A stretch of DNA of 64,000 nt from Planctomycetota bacterium (GCA_029260735.1 JAJDCR010000081.1:169701-233700), one strand, 5' to 3'; shown: positions 42,866-52,054, counted from the stretch's first letter. The notes: generated by a model not told the origin, from the letters alone. Translations and numbers: made by a program.

Positions 42866-44218
42866 ATGTTAAACATTGAGAGCATCTTTTTCTGGGTATA
42901 TAGTCGGTTTATCATCGAATTGCTCATTTTCCTAGTCTGGGGATGGGGAATTTTTTATGCCCTCAGCAAAGTAACCAAGTATCGTAATATGCTGTTAGGA
43001 AGCTTAGGCTGTTTTGGAATGATGATTTTTCGACTTTGGGAGAATTTTATTGCTTTACCCGAGCAAGTATTCTATGTATTTCCCCATTTCAGCAAAATCT
43101 GGGAGATTCGCTTAGAGCTTGCTCAATATTGGTCCCAACTTGATTTGTACTACCAAAAAGATGGCTTGCTCCTAATCTTCCAAATATGTATCATTGCGGC
43201 TTTAGCAGGACTTTTCAAAAAAGAACCTGAAAAAAGCTCTTCTTCCTCAAAAGAGGTAATGAAAAGTTCTAAAAATGAAGGTAAAGCAGAAGCTCCTCCC
43301 AAAGAGCAATTAAAAGATGACTTAGAAAGCTTAGTCGCTTCGGGAGATCATGATTTAAAAGAAGAAGCCTCTCAAAAAGATAATTCTTTAGTAGGAGAAG
43401 AGTCTGCTGTTTACGATGATGAATCGGCTGTTTACGACGATGAATCGGCTGTTTACGACGATGAATCGGCTGTTTACGACGATGAATCGGCCGTTTACGA
43501 CGATGAATCGGCTGTTTACGATGATGAATCGGCTGTTTACGATGATGAATCGGCCGTTTACGACGACGATTCTGCTGTTTACGATGATGAATCGGCCGTT
43601 TACGATGATGAATCTGCTGTTTACGATGATGAATCGGCTGTTTACGATGATGAGTCTGCCGTTTACGACGATGAATCGGCTATTGATGACGACGATTCTG
43701 CTGTTTACGATGATGAATCGGCCGTTTACGACGACGATTCTGCTATTGATGACAACGACTCTCAACTAGACACAGTGATCTCTGAAGAAGACCTAAAGAT
43801 TGTTCCTAAAGATGACTCCCCTAAAGATAACTCTCCTAAAGAGGATAGTACAAACACATCCATTCAAAAAGCCACAGAGGAAAGAGGAGAAACTCTCGAC
43901 GGAGATTTCCTAGAGGATGGCTACGCCGAAACCTTGCAAGGGATAAAAGAAAACTTATTAGAAAAAGATTTAGTCCAAAAAGAAAACAGTGTAGTTGTTG
44001 AAGATGAAGTAGACACTCTTTTTGACATGCAAGCTAACAAAAAAGCAGCTCAGGTCGTAGAAAAGAAGTCTAGTCCTTCTGGTCCTCCTCCCGAAGACGA
44101 AAAACACGGTCTGCTCAAAAAGATGATTACTCCTACAGATGGCCCTCGCCTAACCCCTATGGGAGAACAACATCAATTCAAAAAACTAAAACCTTTCAAG
44201 AAAAAAGAAGAAAATTAG
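42866..44218 (+). CDS. Membrane protein with 17 tandem acidic heptads
   Basis: 450 residues from the ATG at 42866 (AAGG seven bases upstream); the open frame begins at a TTG at 42848. Three hydrophobic stretches near the N-terminus (about 5-35, 40-60 and 100-115) suggest a membrane domain with a cytoplasmic or periplasmic tail. From about residue 179 to 297 the tail is a tandem array of ESAVYDD-type heptads, followed by a Lys/Asp/Pro-rich disordered region and a very basic end (HQFKKLKPFKKKEEN). No enzyme motif is present. The Tyr and Asp-rich repeats could be a flexible, phosphorylatable or ion-binding tether, but this is inference. Confidence 0.7.
   Translation: MLNIESIFFWVYSRFIIELLIFLVWGWGIFYALSKVTKYRNMLLGSLGCFGMMIFRLWENFIALPEQVFYVFPHFSKIWEIRLELAQYWSQLDLYYQKDGLLLIFQICIIAALAGLFKKEPEKSSSSSKEVMKSSKNEGKAEAPPKEQLKDDLESLVASGDHDLKEEASQKDNSLVGEESAVYDDESAVYDDESAVYDDESAVYDDESAVYDDESAVYDDESAVYDDESAVYDDDSAVYDDESAVYDDESAVYDDESAVYDDESAVYDDESAIDDDDSAVYDDESAVYDDDSAIDDNDSQLDTVISEEDLKIVPKDDSPKDNSPKEDSTNTSIQKATEERGETLDGDFLEDGYAETLQGIKENLLEKDLVQKENSVVVEDEVDTLFDMQANKKAAQVVEKKSSPSGPPPEDEKHGLLKKMITPTDGPRLTPMGEQHQFKKLKPFKKKEEN
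43400..43756 (+). repeat. Seventeen tandem 21-bp units inside the membrane-protein gene
   Basis: Seventeen exact-length units, each encoding seven residues. Twelve encode ESAVYDD, two encode DSAVYDD-type or AVYDDD-edge variants at units 9 and 15, and units 14 and 17 encode the shorter-side-chain variants ESAIDDD and DSAIDDN. Unit boundaries stay in frame throughout, and unit-to-unit differences are mostly synonymous (GCT/GCC, GAT/GAC), consistent with expansion by slippage or recombination. The long ORFs on the other frames here are by-products of the repeat. Confidence 0.95.
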
Positions 44219-44262
44219 GATGAAGGGATGAAAAAAAGTGAACTTTTTTATCCCTTCATCCT
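44217..44262 (+). terminator. Terminator-like hairpin after the heptad-repeat gene
   Basis: AGGATGAAGGGAT pairs with ATCCCTTCATCCT, extended inward by A7/T6 pairing around a short GTGAAC centre. The stem begins inside the stop codon. A near-identical hairpin lies at 44837-44894. Confidence 0.7.
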
Positions 44263-44333
44263 AAATTTTCTAAATGATCTGGCGATCTTTTTTTTTAATT
44301 TAAGATTTGAAGAGGCTTTTTTTAGGCGTAGTA

Positions 44334-44405
44334 TTATAGTGATTGGCTTGGGTTTATAGTGATTGGCTTGGGTTTAAACGTGGTGTTTTTGTAATTGGCT
44401 TGGGT
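44334..44405 (+). repeat. Short tandem repeat (20-base unit)
   Basis: TTATAGTGATTGGCTTGGGT occurs twice in direct succession (44334-44353 and 44354-44373), and a third diverged unit, with AATTGGCTTGGGT, ends at about 44405. It is non-coding, in the gap 44219-44894. Confidence 0.75.
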
Positions 44406-44554
44406 GTTTGATTATTTCTTGGGGGAATGGTTTTGGTCTATAGGCGACAGATTAAAAAAAATACAACTTACTGCGCCGTGTAATCCAACTTAGCAAATTT
44501 TAACATGATGACTAGGGTTCCCACATTTGTGAGGATGACAAACGAAAGTCTAAC

Positions 44555-44769
44555 TCCTATATTCTTTGGAGGGCAAGGCTCCTGCCGCGCCGGGGTTGTG
44601 CTGAGATAAAAACATCAAAAACCAATCACACCCCTGCAGCAAGAGAGTCCGCAATATAAAAACGTTTTTTCAATATGAAACCTCTGAGCAAATGAGTATT
44701 TTCAAATACCATCAGAAACCTTGCACATCCCCGGCGCGGCAGGAGCCTTGCCCTCCAAAGAATATAGGA
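44555..44769 (+). repeat. Dispersed palindromic repeat C, copy 1, with perfect 41-base arms
   Basis: Left arm 44555-44595 and right arm 44729-44769 are exact reverse complements over 41 bases; both carry GGAGGGCAAGGCTCCTGCC or its complement. The 133 bases between have no gene. Related elements are at 54603-54696, about 60583-60658 and 63920 to the window edge. The gap 44219-44894 holds only this element, the tandem repeat and the two hairpins. Confidence 0.85.
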
Positions 44770-44836
44770 ATTAGAACGGTTTCAGATAATCTTTCCTTCT
44801 TCCTTCCCCTCTTCTTCCTTCCTTCTTCAAATACAG

Positions 44837-44894
44837 AAAATTAGAATGATGGGATGAAAAAAAGTGAACTTTTTTATCCCTTCATTCTAATTTT
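44837..44894 (-). terminator. Terminator-like hairpin after the small lipoprotein gene (twin of 44217-44262)
   Basis: AAAATTAGAATGA plus GGGAT pairs with ATCCC plus TTCATTCTAATTTT, with the same A7-GTGAAC-T6 centre as the hairpin at 44217-44262. It abuts the stop codon of the minus-strand gene. Confidence 0.7.
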
Positions 44895-45344
44895 CTAATA
44901 GTCATCAATGATTTTCAGAAGAGGGTCTTTTTTCTTTTCTTCTTCCTTGAGTACAGCGCTCGCCCCCAAACCTAAGCCTACAGATGAAGCGTCGATCGCG
45001 GCAGCATTTTCCGCCCCTTTAACAACAACGTTTTCAATAACAACACCACCCGTTGCTCCGCCCACAACTGCGGGAGGAACAACTCCTACTCCAGCATCGG
45101 CAGAAGCTTCTCCTGCTGCTAGTTCAACGATAGCTGCTCCTGCCAGAATGGGAAGCTGAGTCACTCCAAATGTCGTTGTAACAGCAATGTCTACTGGTAT
45201 TGTAATTGGGGCTAAAAGAATGGGACTGTGATTATATTCCGAGTTGGTCACCGGAAAAAGAGTTTTCATCGATTCACAACCGAAAATAATGCAAGATAAA
45301 ATCAAAATAAAAGATATTTTTTTCCAAGAACGCAATTTCCCCAT
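44895..45344 (-). CDS. Small Ala/Val/Gly-rich lipoprotein
   Basis: 149 residues from the ATG at 45344, which has GAGG nearby at the proper spacing; an upstream ATG at 45356 has none. The lipoprotein signal ends in IIFGC. The mature part has a short polar lead (ESMKTLFPVTNSEYNHS), then a long low-complexity Ala/Val/Gly stretch (about 50-130) that alternates like membrane-inserting or beta-rich sequence, and a Lys-rich end (EEEKKKDPLLKIIDDY). No known domain. It is transcribed convergently with the heptad-repeat gene and divergently from xylF. Confidence 0.65.
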   Translation of the reverse strand: MGKLRSWKKISFILILSCIIFGCESMKTLFPVTNSEYNHSPILLAPITIPVDIAVTTTFGVTQLPILAGAAIVELAAGEASADAGVGVVPPAVVGGATGGVVIENVVVKGAENAAAIDASSVGLGLGASAVLKEEEKKKDPLLKIIDDY

Positions 45345-45461
45345 GGCGCACCTCATAAAAAACAGATAAAATTAACCTATTTAAAGTATAGAACATTTTT
45401 TTTACGGATCAAGGAAATTCTTCTAGTCAGTTTCAACACATTAGGAAAGTCAAGGAATACT

Positions 45462-46553
45462 ATGAACATACGCATTCTTTTAATGCTCATATCTTTTTTC
45501 TTAAGTATAATAACAGGATTTGTCATTGCTCGAAGCCAATCAGACCAAAGCTTTGATCAAAAATCTTCCAAAGACAAGGTCTTGATTGGTTTTTCTCTCG
45601 ACACCTTAAAAGAAGCTCGCTGGCAAAAGGACCGAGCAATTTTTGTCGAAGCTGCCGAGAAACTGGGAGCTGAAGTTTTAGTACAAGCGGCGAATAGTGA
45701 TGACTCCCGACAAATTCAAGATATCGAAGCTCTTATCAGCAGCCAAGTTGATGTTCTCGTCATCGTTCCTCATAATGGACGAGCCATGGCTACTGCGGTA
45801 GAAAAAGCCCATCAGGCTGGTATTCCTGTTATTGCTTACGATCGCCTCATTCGTGACTCTGAAGTAGATCTTTACCTGAGTTTTGATAATGTCAAAGTAG
45901 GAGAAATGCAAGCTCAATTTCTTCTCGACCGCCTTCCTGGTAACAGGGGCAAGATCATTCGGGTATACGGATCAAAAACCGACAATAACGCTCTCCTCTT
46001 TAAGCTAGGCCAAGATAATATTCTCCAACCTCATATTGCAAGAGGCACCATTCAAGTTCTACATGAAGATTGGGCGGAAAACTGGAAACCTGAAAATGGT
46101 AAAAAAATAACCAATGCCGCGATCACTCAGTATGGAAATCAGTTTGAAGCTATCCTCGCGGCTAACGATGGAACAGCAGGAGGAGCAATCCAGGCTTTAT
46201 TGGAAGAATTTGAGGAAAAGGGAGTCAAAGAAAAAATTATCATTGGGCAAGATGCCGAGCTAGTTGCCTGCCAAAGAATCGTGGCTGGTCTTCAAACAAT
46301 GACTATTTATAAGCCATTGAAACATTTAGCGACAAAAGCAGCAGAATTAGCTTTTAGGATGGCCAAAGGTAAAGTCATCATAGCTCAGCAATCTGTCTTT
46401 AATGGAAAAGTGGAAGTCCCTTCTATTTTACTAGAAGTCCAAGTTGTTACAAAAGACAATATGATAGACACTGTAGTAAAAGATGATTTTCACAAGTACG
46501 AAGAAATCTATCGATCTATTCCCGAGGAACAAAGACCCAAACGGAGTAGATAA
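45462..46553 (+). CDS. xylF: D-xylose-type ABC transporter, periplasmic sugar-binding protein
   Basis: 363 residues. An N-terminal export segment (MNIRILLMLISFFLSIITGFV) is present without a lipobox Cys, so it is released or membrane-tethered. The body is a type I periplasmic-binding fold of the XylF group: KVLIGFSLDTLKEARWQKDR at the start, VLVIVPHNGRAM and AGIPVIAYDRLI for ligand contacts, and ANDGTAGGAIQAL later. It binds a pentose, most probably xylose, for import by the next two genes. The ATG has an AAGGAA site, and the stop lies 2 bases before xylG. Confidence 0.85.
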   Translation: MNIRILLMLISFFLSIITGFVIARSQSDQSFDQKSSKDKVLIGFSLDTLKEARWQKDRAIFVEAAEKLGAEVLVQAANSDDSRQIQDIEALISSQVDVLVIVPHNGRAMATAVEKAHQAGIPVIAYDRLIRDSEVDLYLSFDNVKVGEMQAQFLLDRLPGNRGKIIRVYGSKTDNNALLFKLGQDNILQPHIARGTIQVLHEDWAENWKPENGKKITNAAITQYGNQFEAILAANDGTAGGAIQALLEEFEEKGVKEKIIIGQDAELVACQRIVAGLQTMTIYKPLKHLATKAAELAFRMAKGKVIIAQQSVFNGKVEVPSILLEVQVVTKDNMIDTVVKDDFHKYEEIYRSIPEEQRPKRSR

Positions 46554-46555
46554 TT

Positions 46556-48097
46556 ATGCCACAAAAACAAAAAACCATTCTCCAGGCAAAAAGTATTCTA
46601 AAGAAGTTTCCCGGAGTAATTGCTCTAAAAAATGTCGATTTAGAACTTTACGCCGGAGAGATTTATTCGCTTTGCGGAGAAAATGGAGCTGGAAAATCTA
46701 CCTTAATTAAGATTTTATCAGGCATCTATCCTGCAGGAAGCTACCAAGGTGACCTCTTTCTTGATCAAAAAAAGATGTCGTTTCAAAACCTAAAGGATGC
46801 AGAGAAATCAGGTATAGCGGTCATCTATCAAGAATTGGCCTTGGTCGAAGAAATGACAGTGGCAGAGAATATTTTCCTCGGAAGTGAGCCAAGCTCTTGG
46901 GGGCTAATTAATTGGGATCACATTTACCAACAAGCTCAAAAAGTATTAGAACAGTTTGGGCTTTCTATCGACCCTTCCGCAAAATTGGGTTCACTTGGTG
47001 TAGGACAACAACAGCTCGTAGAAATTGTTAAGGCTCTCCGAAAAAACTCTCGCATCCTCATTTTAGATGAGCCCACCTCCGCACTTAGTGAAACAGAAGT
47101 AGCTATTCTTCTGCAAATCCTCCTGGACTTAAGAAAAAAAGGGATCTCTTGTATTTATATCTCTCACAAACTAGACGAAGTTTTTGCCATTTCTGATCGC
47201 ATCACTGTTTTAAGAGATGGAGAAAGTATTGTTACCTTAGAAGCCAAGAAAACAAGCAAAGAAGAAATTATCCGTCATATGGTCGGACGAGAAATTACAA
47301 ACCTCTTTCCTCGTGAAAAAAGCCCGCTGGGAGGTATATTGCTCGAAGCTAAAAATCTTTATGTTTTAGATAATAGAGGAGAAGAAATTTTAAAGAATAT
47401 CTCTTTTCAAGTGCGGTCTGGTGAGGTACTCGGCCTGGGAGGTTTAATGGGAGCAGGGCGCACCGAGCTCCTTATGCATATTTTTGGAGCTGCAGGTCAG
47501 CGCAAATCAGGTTCTATTTTTTTACAAGAAGAAGAGCTCAAAAATCATAATCCTGCTCAATCTATAAAAAAAGGCTTAGTTTTAGTCAGCGAAGATCGCA
47601 AAATTTATGGACTAGTTCTCGAACAATCTATAGGCTTCAACATGTCTCTCTCTTCTTTAGAACAATTCTCTTTTAGAGGCTTCATTAACCAAGACCAGGA
47701 GTTTCAAAAAAACCAAGAGTATTTTCAATTTCTTCAAGTAAAAGCCCCTGGACTAGACTCCTTTGTCGAAACTCTTTCAGGAGGAAACCAACAAAAGGTT
47801 GTTTTAGGAAAAGCTCTTATGACCAACCCCAAAGTCGTTTTTCTAGATGAACCTACCCGAGGCATTGATGTCGGAGCCAAACTAGAGGTCTATCACCTAA
47901 TGAACCGCCTCACATCAGAAGGCTATGCCGTTGTCCTTGTCTCCAGTGAACTCCCCGAACTAATGGGAATGAGCGATAGGATCATTATGCTTTCCGAAGG
48001 ACGAATCGGAGGAACTTTCACCCAAGCAGAAGCTACCCAAGAAAAATTAATCGCTGCCGCAATGGAACAAAAGGAGCCCATCGAAGATGCAAAATAA
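46556..48097 (+). CDS. xylG: D-xylose-type ABC transporter, ATP-binding subunit
   Basis: 513 residues with two tandem ABC domains, as in all CUT2 sugar transporters. The first domain has Walker A GENGAGKS, signature LGVGQQQLVEI and Walker B ILILDEPTSALSE. The second lacks a canonical Walker A (GGLMGAGRTEL), as is usual in this family, and has LSGGNQQKVVLGK and VVFLDEPTRGIDVGAK. It powers sugar import in the inner membrane. Its start lies 2 bases after xylF, and it overlaps xylH by 11 bases, so the three are one operon. Confidence 0.9.
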   Translation: MPQKQKTILQAKSILKKFPGVIALKNVDLELYAGEIYSLCGENGAGKSTLIKILSGIYPAGSYQGDLFLDQKKMSFQNLKDAEKSGIAVIYQELALVEEMTVAENIFLGSEPSSWGLINWDHIYQQAQKVLEQFGLSIDPSAKLGSLGVGQQQLVEIVKALRKNSRILILDEPTSALSETEVAILLQILLDLRKKGISCIYISHKLDEVFAISDRITVLRDGESIVTLEAKKTSKEEIIRHMVGREITNLFPREKSPLGGILLEAKNLYVLDNRGEEILKNISFQVRSGEVLGLGGLMGAGRTELLMHIFGAAGQRKSGSIFLQEEELKNHNPAQSIKKGLVLVSEDRKIYGLVLEQSIGFNMSLSSLEQFSFRGFINQDQEFQKNQEYFQFLQVKAPGLDSFVETLSGGNQQKVVLGKALMTNPKVVFLDEPTRGIDVGAKLEVYHLMNRLTSEGYAVVLVSSELPELMGMSDRIIMLSEGRIGGTFTQAEATQEKLIAAAMEQKEPIEDAK

Positions 48098-49214
48098 ACT
48101 TTCCGTTAGAGATTTTTCTATGGCCATTTCCCTAGCCTTAATTTGGCTTTTTTTCGCGCTTTTAAATCCTAACTTTTTAACCTCCAGAAATATATCTATT
48201 CTCGTGATTGAGCTATCCATTACGGCTATCTTAGCCCTGGGCATGCTTCTTGTCATTTTACCCGGGCATATCGACCTTTCTGTCGGAAGTGGAGTCGGTC
48301 TTTTTGGAGGAGTGGCCAGCGTTTTGGTTTTTCACCATAACTGGCCCTCACCTCTAGCCATGACAGTCTCTCTGGTCATTGCCATTACCGTGTGGTATCT
48401 TATGGGAACTCTCGTCATCAAGCAGAAAATTCCCGCCTTCATTATTACCCTAGGTGGCCTTCTCATTTTTAAAGGTGTTTTCTGGTTGGTCATAAAAAAC
48501 TCCACCGTTCCTGTTACTCATGGCACCGAGCGCAACTTCTACTCTCTCCTCACAACCTACTATATTCCCCCCCTCATCGGTTACATACTCGGAGCTCTCG
48601 TCATAGGCTCCATCGCATACACCTATTGCTTTACCAGGAAAAGACGCCAAAGCTATGGATTTAACGTCGAAAGTGCTGAAGTGACCTTCATGAAGCTCTT
48701 TGTCGGAGGCCAATTCATTTTTCTTTTTATCCTAGTGACTAACCAATACCGAGGAATTCCTCTACCCGTTGTCATCCTAGGAGCCGTGGCCCTCTTCGTA
48801 TACATCCTCACCCAGCACACCCCCTTTGGCCGCCATCTCTATGCTATTGGAGGCAACGAAAAAGCAGCCCTCATCTCAGGAATCCCCGTAGACCGTGTGG
48901 TCATCCACGCCTTTGCTATAATGGGCTGCATCGTCGCCATCACCGGCTTCATGCAGACCGCCTACTCAGGAGCCTCCACTACCACAGTCGGAGACCTCAT
49001 GGAGCTCGACGCCATCGCCGCTTGTGTTATTGGAGGAACCAGTCTAAAAGGAGGGCGAGGATCTGTTATCGGAGTGATTTTCGGAGCCTTAATTATGGCG
49101 AGCTTACTCAATGGAATGACCCTAATGGCCATTTCTCCCGAAATCAAGTTCATTGCCCGAGGAGGCGTTTTGACTCTTGCCGTCTGGATGGATGTTAAAC
49201 TGAATACTGATTGA
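48087..49214 (+). CDS. xylH: D-xylose-type ABC transporter, membrane permease subunit
   Basis: 375 residues, polytopic, about ten membrane helices. The family motifs include LPGHIDLSVGSGVGLFGGV near residue 55, ALFVYILTQHTPFGRHLYAI in the cytoplasmic loop, and DAIAACVIGGTSLKGGRGSV near the end, which are diagnostic for BPD_transp_2/XylH. It forms the channel for the XylFG system. The gene overlaps xylG by 11 bases. Its middle third is visibly richer in C-ending codons and in G+C than the neighbours (about 48270-49030). Confidence 0.9.
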   Translation: MQNKLSVRDFSMAISLALIWLFFALLNPNFLTSRNISILVIELSITAILALGMLLVILPGHIDLSVGSGVGLFGGVASVLVFHHNWPSPLAMTVSLVIAITVWYLMGTLVIKQKIPAFIITLGGLLIFKGVFWLVIKNSTVPVTHGTERNFYSLLTTYYIPPLIGYILGALVIGSIAYTYCFTRKRRQSYGFNVESAEVTFMKLFVGGQFIFLFILVTNQYRGIPLPVVILGAVALFVYILTQHTPFGRHLYAIGGNEKAALISGIPVDRVVIHAFAIMGCIVAITGFMQTAYSGASTTTVGDLMELDAIAACVIGGTSLKGGRGSVIGVIFGALIMASLLNGMTLMAISPEIKFIARGGVLTLAVWMDVKLNTD

Positions 49215-49328
49215 TGACAGAGTCGAAATAGCTGAAAAAAATGTAGTGACACCGATTTATTTTTGCAATTTGAAAACAAAAAAAATCAAGATGAAATTCA
49301 ACTAACCTAGAAAAGGAAAACCTATAAT

Positions 49329-51563
49329 ATGAATATTGAATTTCTGTCTAGTATTCTAGAAAACAAAAAAAAGGGAATCAAATTCTCTCGCACTATGGGG
49401 TTATCCTCCTCTACCATTCTTGGTATGGGAGCCATTATGGGAGCGGGTATATACATTTTAATCGGACTGGCTGCTGATAAAGCAGGTTCGGCAGTATGGC
49501 TATCATATCTACTATGTGGTGTCCTTGCTTATCTAAGTGTGTTAATGTATGCAGATTTAAGTCGTATGATCACGACCTCTGGGGGAGGCTACGTCTATGC
49601 TTATCACTTACTAGGACCTTTTTGGGGATTTATTACAGGCTGGCATTTAGCTTTGGGTAGTATTTTTGCCTGTGCTATTTATGCTCAGGGATTTGCTATT
49701 TACAGCACCAGTTTGTTTTCAGATAGTGAAGCCACCATCTGGATTAATCGTGGAATAGCCGTCGCTTTCACTTGGACTTTAACAATAACGAGTATTCGCG
49801 GCTCCAAGGGCGGAAATTCTATCCAACAAGTACTGACTCTAGGCAATGTGTTTATCTTGTTGATTATTGCAGGTATTGCTTTTGGGGAGGCAAAGCCACA
49901 AAATTTATCTCCCCTTTTGGGCCATGGGACGGAAGGAATTTTTGGTGCCATTGGAGTGATTTACCTAAGTTTTTTTGGCTACCAGCTTATTGCCAACAAC
50001 AGCGAAGAAATTATTGAACCCAGTCGTACAGTACCACTGGCAATGAAACTATCCCTCATCATCAGCTTAATAATTTATCTTACTATTATAATTGCGGCTG
50101 TTCTTGCGGTTTCTTGGAGTGAATTAGCAGCAACTTCAGCGCCTTTGGCCCTAGTGGCAAAACGTACGGGAGGAAATTTTGGCTTATGGCTAGTGAGTCT
50201 GGGCGGACTTCTTGCCTCTGGAGCCGCTTTGAGTAGTACCTTACTAGGCCAAAGTCGCCAGATCTATGCTATGGGTCGAGACCGTTTGCTTATGCAAGCA
50301 ATGGGGCATTTGCATCCTAAGCACGGAATTCCTTATTTTGCCTTTGTTACAGGAAGTGTCTTGGTCTCTCTCGTCATTCTTTTTCTGCAAACAGAAACCA
50401 TCGTTCGGATCGCCAACTTTTGCTTTTTAGTCAGTATGCTACCCCTCTCCTTTGCTCTCGCCAAATTGCACCGACAAAAGATATCGGAAGGGGAAGTAGT
50501 CGGATTAGTGAGACGTATCATTCCTTGGGCAAGTTTGCTCGCCAATCTGTCTCTTTTGCTCACGGTGGGAGTATCAACATTACTAGTGGGAAATGTCATC
50601 CTAATAATCGGCCTTCTCGTATTTATCTTATATTCTCGTTCCAGTGAGTTTCGGGGAAAAACCGGCAAAAGTTTCGCTTTAGTTGAGGACGATAAGCCTG
50701 TGCTGTTTTTTGGAGATCGCCGTATCCTAGTACCGATGGCAAATCCCCAAACCCAAAAACCTCTCTTAGTTCTCTCAGAATCCCTGCTTCGTCACGACAA
50801 AAAGGGAGGAGAAATCGTCGCCATGTATGTGAGCATGATGTCTCTTAAGAAAGATGCTCATGACTCAAATTCTTATGAAGCGATAGACAGTGTTACGGAA
50901 AATGCTTTGGTTACTTTATCCGCAGGAGCCGCACTGTTAGAAGACAAAAGCCTGAAATTTTTTCCATTGGTGCGTGCCAGCCATAGTTTACCACTCGGTG
51001 TTGTTCATTGTGCTAAGGATGAAAAATGCTCGCTTATTGTAATGGGATTTTCGAATGACTCCAAAGCAGGTTCTACGGTTATGGACCAAGTGCTCTTCCA
51101 CACCAAAATAGATACCATTTTTCTGAAAACACGTGGGCAAATGTTTGCCCCCAAAAAAATTGTAGTAGCCCTTGGGGGCAAACCGGACAATTTAGGCTTG
51201 ATGGTTCAACTGGCCTGCTCCCTAGCCAATAGATTCCGTGGCGAAATTTGTTTTCTCAGCATTGTTCCTACTGTTTATGAAGCCAAACAAAGAGAACTCA
51301 CTAACCGAATTTTAATCAAAGCCATCCAAAAGAACACAGCTCACACCATTTACCGTGCAGAAATGGTTACCTCAGATAATCCCTTTGAAACCTTGATTAC
51401 CAAAACAAAAGACTTTGATCTTTTGATTGCGGGCACAGCAAGAGCAGGCATAAGGGAGAAACAGGTTTTTGGAAATTTCAGTATCGCCCTGGCCGAAGAA
51501 GCGGAATGCTCAGTGGCATTAATTTATAAAGTAGCTACTCCCAAAAAATGGATGATTGATTAG
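49329..51563 (+). CDS. APC-superfamily amino-acid permease with C-terminal universal-stress-protein domains
   Basis: 744 residues. Residues about 15-440 form a 12-helix APC transporter: GLSSSTILGMGAIMGAGIYI is the unwound first helix with its GAGI motif, and NNSEEIIEPSRTVPLAM is the conserved helix 6-7 loop. From about 455 to the end come two UspA-like alpha/beta domains (RRILVPMANPQTQKPLL start, SLIVMGFSNDSKAG; then KIVVALGGKPDNLGLM and DLLIAGTARAG). Such fusions are thought to regulate transport by nucleotide binding. The substrate is probably an amino acid or amine. The start has AAGGAAA. It is 114 bases after xylH but looks independent. Confidence 0.85.
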   Translation: MNIEFLSSILENKKKGIKFSRTMGLSSSTILGMGAIMGAGIYILIGLAADKAGSAVWLSYLLCGVLAYLSVLMYADLSRMITTSGGGYVYAYHLLGPFWGFITGWHLALGSIFACAIYAQGFAIYSTSLFSDSEATIWINRGIAVAFTWTLTITSIRGSKGGNSIQQVLTLGNVFILLIIAGIAFGEAKPQNLSPLLGHGTEGIFGAIGVIYLSFFGYQLIANNSEEIIEPSRTVPLAMKLSLIISLIIYLTIIIAAVLAVSWSELAATSAPLALVAKRTGGNFGLWLVSLGGLLASGAALSSTLLGQSRQIYAMGRDRLLMQAMGHLHPKHGIPYFAFVTGSVLVSLVILFLQTETIVRIANFCFLVSMLPLSFALAKLHRQKISEGEVVGLVRRIIPWASLLANLSLLLTVGVSTLLVGNVILIIGLLVFILYSRSSEFRGKTGKSFALVEDDKPVLFFGDRRILVPMANPQTQKPLLVLSESLLRHDKKGGEIVAMYVSMMSLKKDAHDSNSYEAIDSVTENALVTLSAGAALLEDKSLKFFPLVRASHSLPLGVVHCAKDEKCSLIVMGFSNDSKAGSTVMDQVLFHTKIDTIFLKTRGQMFAPKKIVVALGGKPDNLGLMVQLACSLANRFRGEICFLSIVPTVYEAKQRELTNRILIKAIQKNTAHTIYRAEMVTSDNPFETLITKTKDFDLLIAGTARAGIREKQVFGNFSIALAEEAECSVALIYKVATPKKWMID

Positions 51564-51769
51564 GTTTACGATTGGTTGAGTGCGCTTCTCTTTTGTTCGG
51601 TTTGCATTCTAAGATTCGTGCAAGCGATAATGTTATAGCGAAAATTAACCACTCGTGTCTGGCACTAGTCGCATTCAAAAAGAAACCTAACTTAACAGCA
51701 TCAATACCACTATAGGCTAACGTTAATGCTGTTTACGTGGAAATAAAAAATTAACATATCTTAATGCGA

Positions 51770-51905
51770 TGTTCCATACGCTGAAAGCGTTACACATCAC
51801 AGCCCAGGGTAAAGTGAGCCAAAGGCGAACGATACCCTGGGTCACCGATTGGCCCAAAAGTAATATTTGTACCTTAAATCACGAAACACTCTAGGCCAAG
51901 AAAGT
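51770..51905 (+). repeat. Dispersed palindromic repeat B, copy 3
   Basis: It has ACGCTGAAAGCGTTACA, then GCCCAGGGTAAAGTGAGCC through ACCCTGGGTC, then TAATATTTGTACC and AACACTCTAGGCC, the same order as at 10948-11095. The gap 51564-52105 also contains a hairpin (52055-52087) and otherwise no gene. Confidence 0.75.
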
Positions 51906-52054
51906 CCGTTTTGATCGACCAGACAAAACCATTAGAATGTGCAATTTTATATATGCTTGCTAAAATGGGATGACATACAGGAGAGAAAATTACCATTGTT
52001 GAGAAGACAGAGGAAGGTAGAAGAAGAGAGAGGGACATTTGTGAGGTTTGTAGG

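Noticed and set aside
43388..43769. Long frames on both strands across the heptad array
   Set aside because: They are produced by the 21-base repeat (MNRLFT- and VVNSRFI-type translations) and are not genes.
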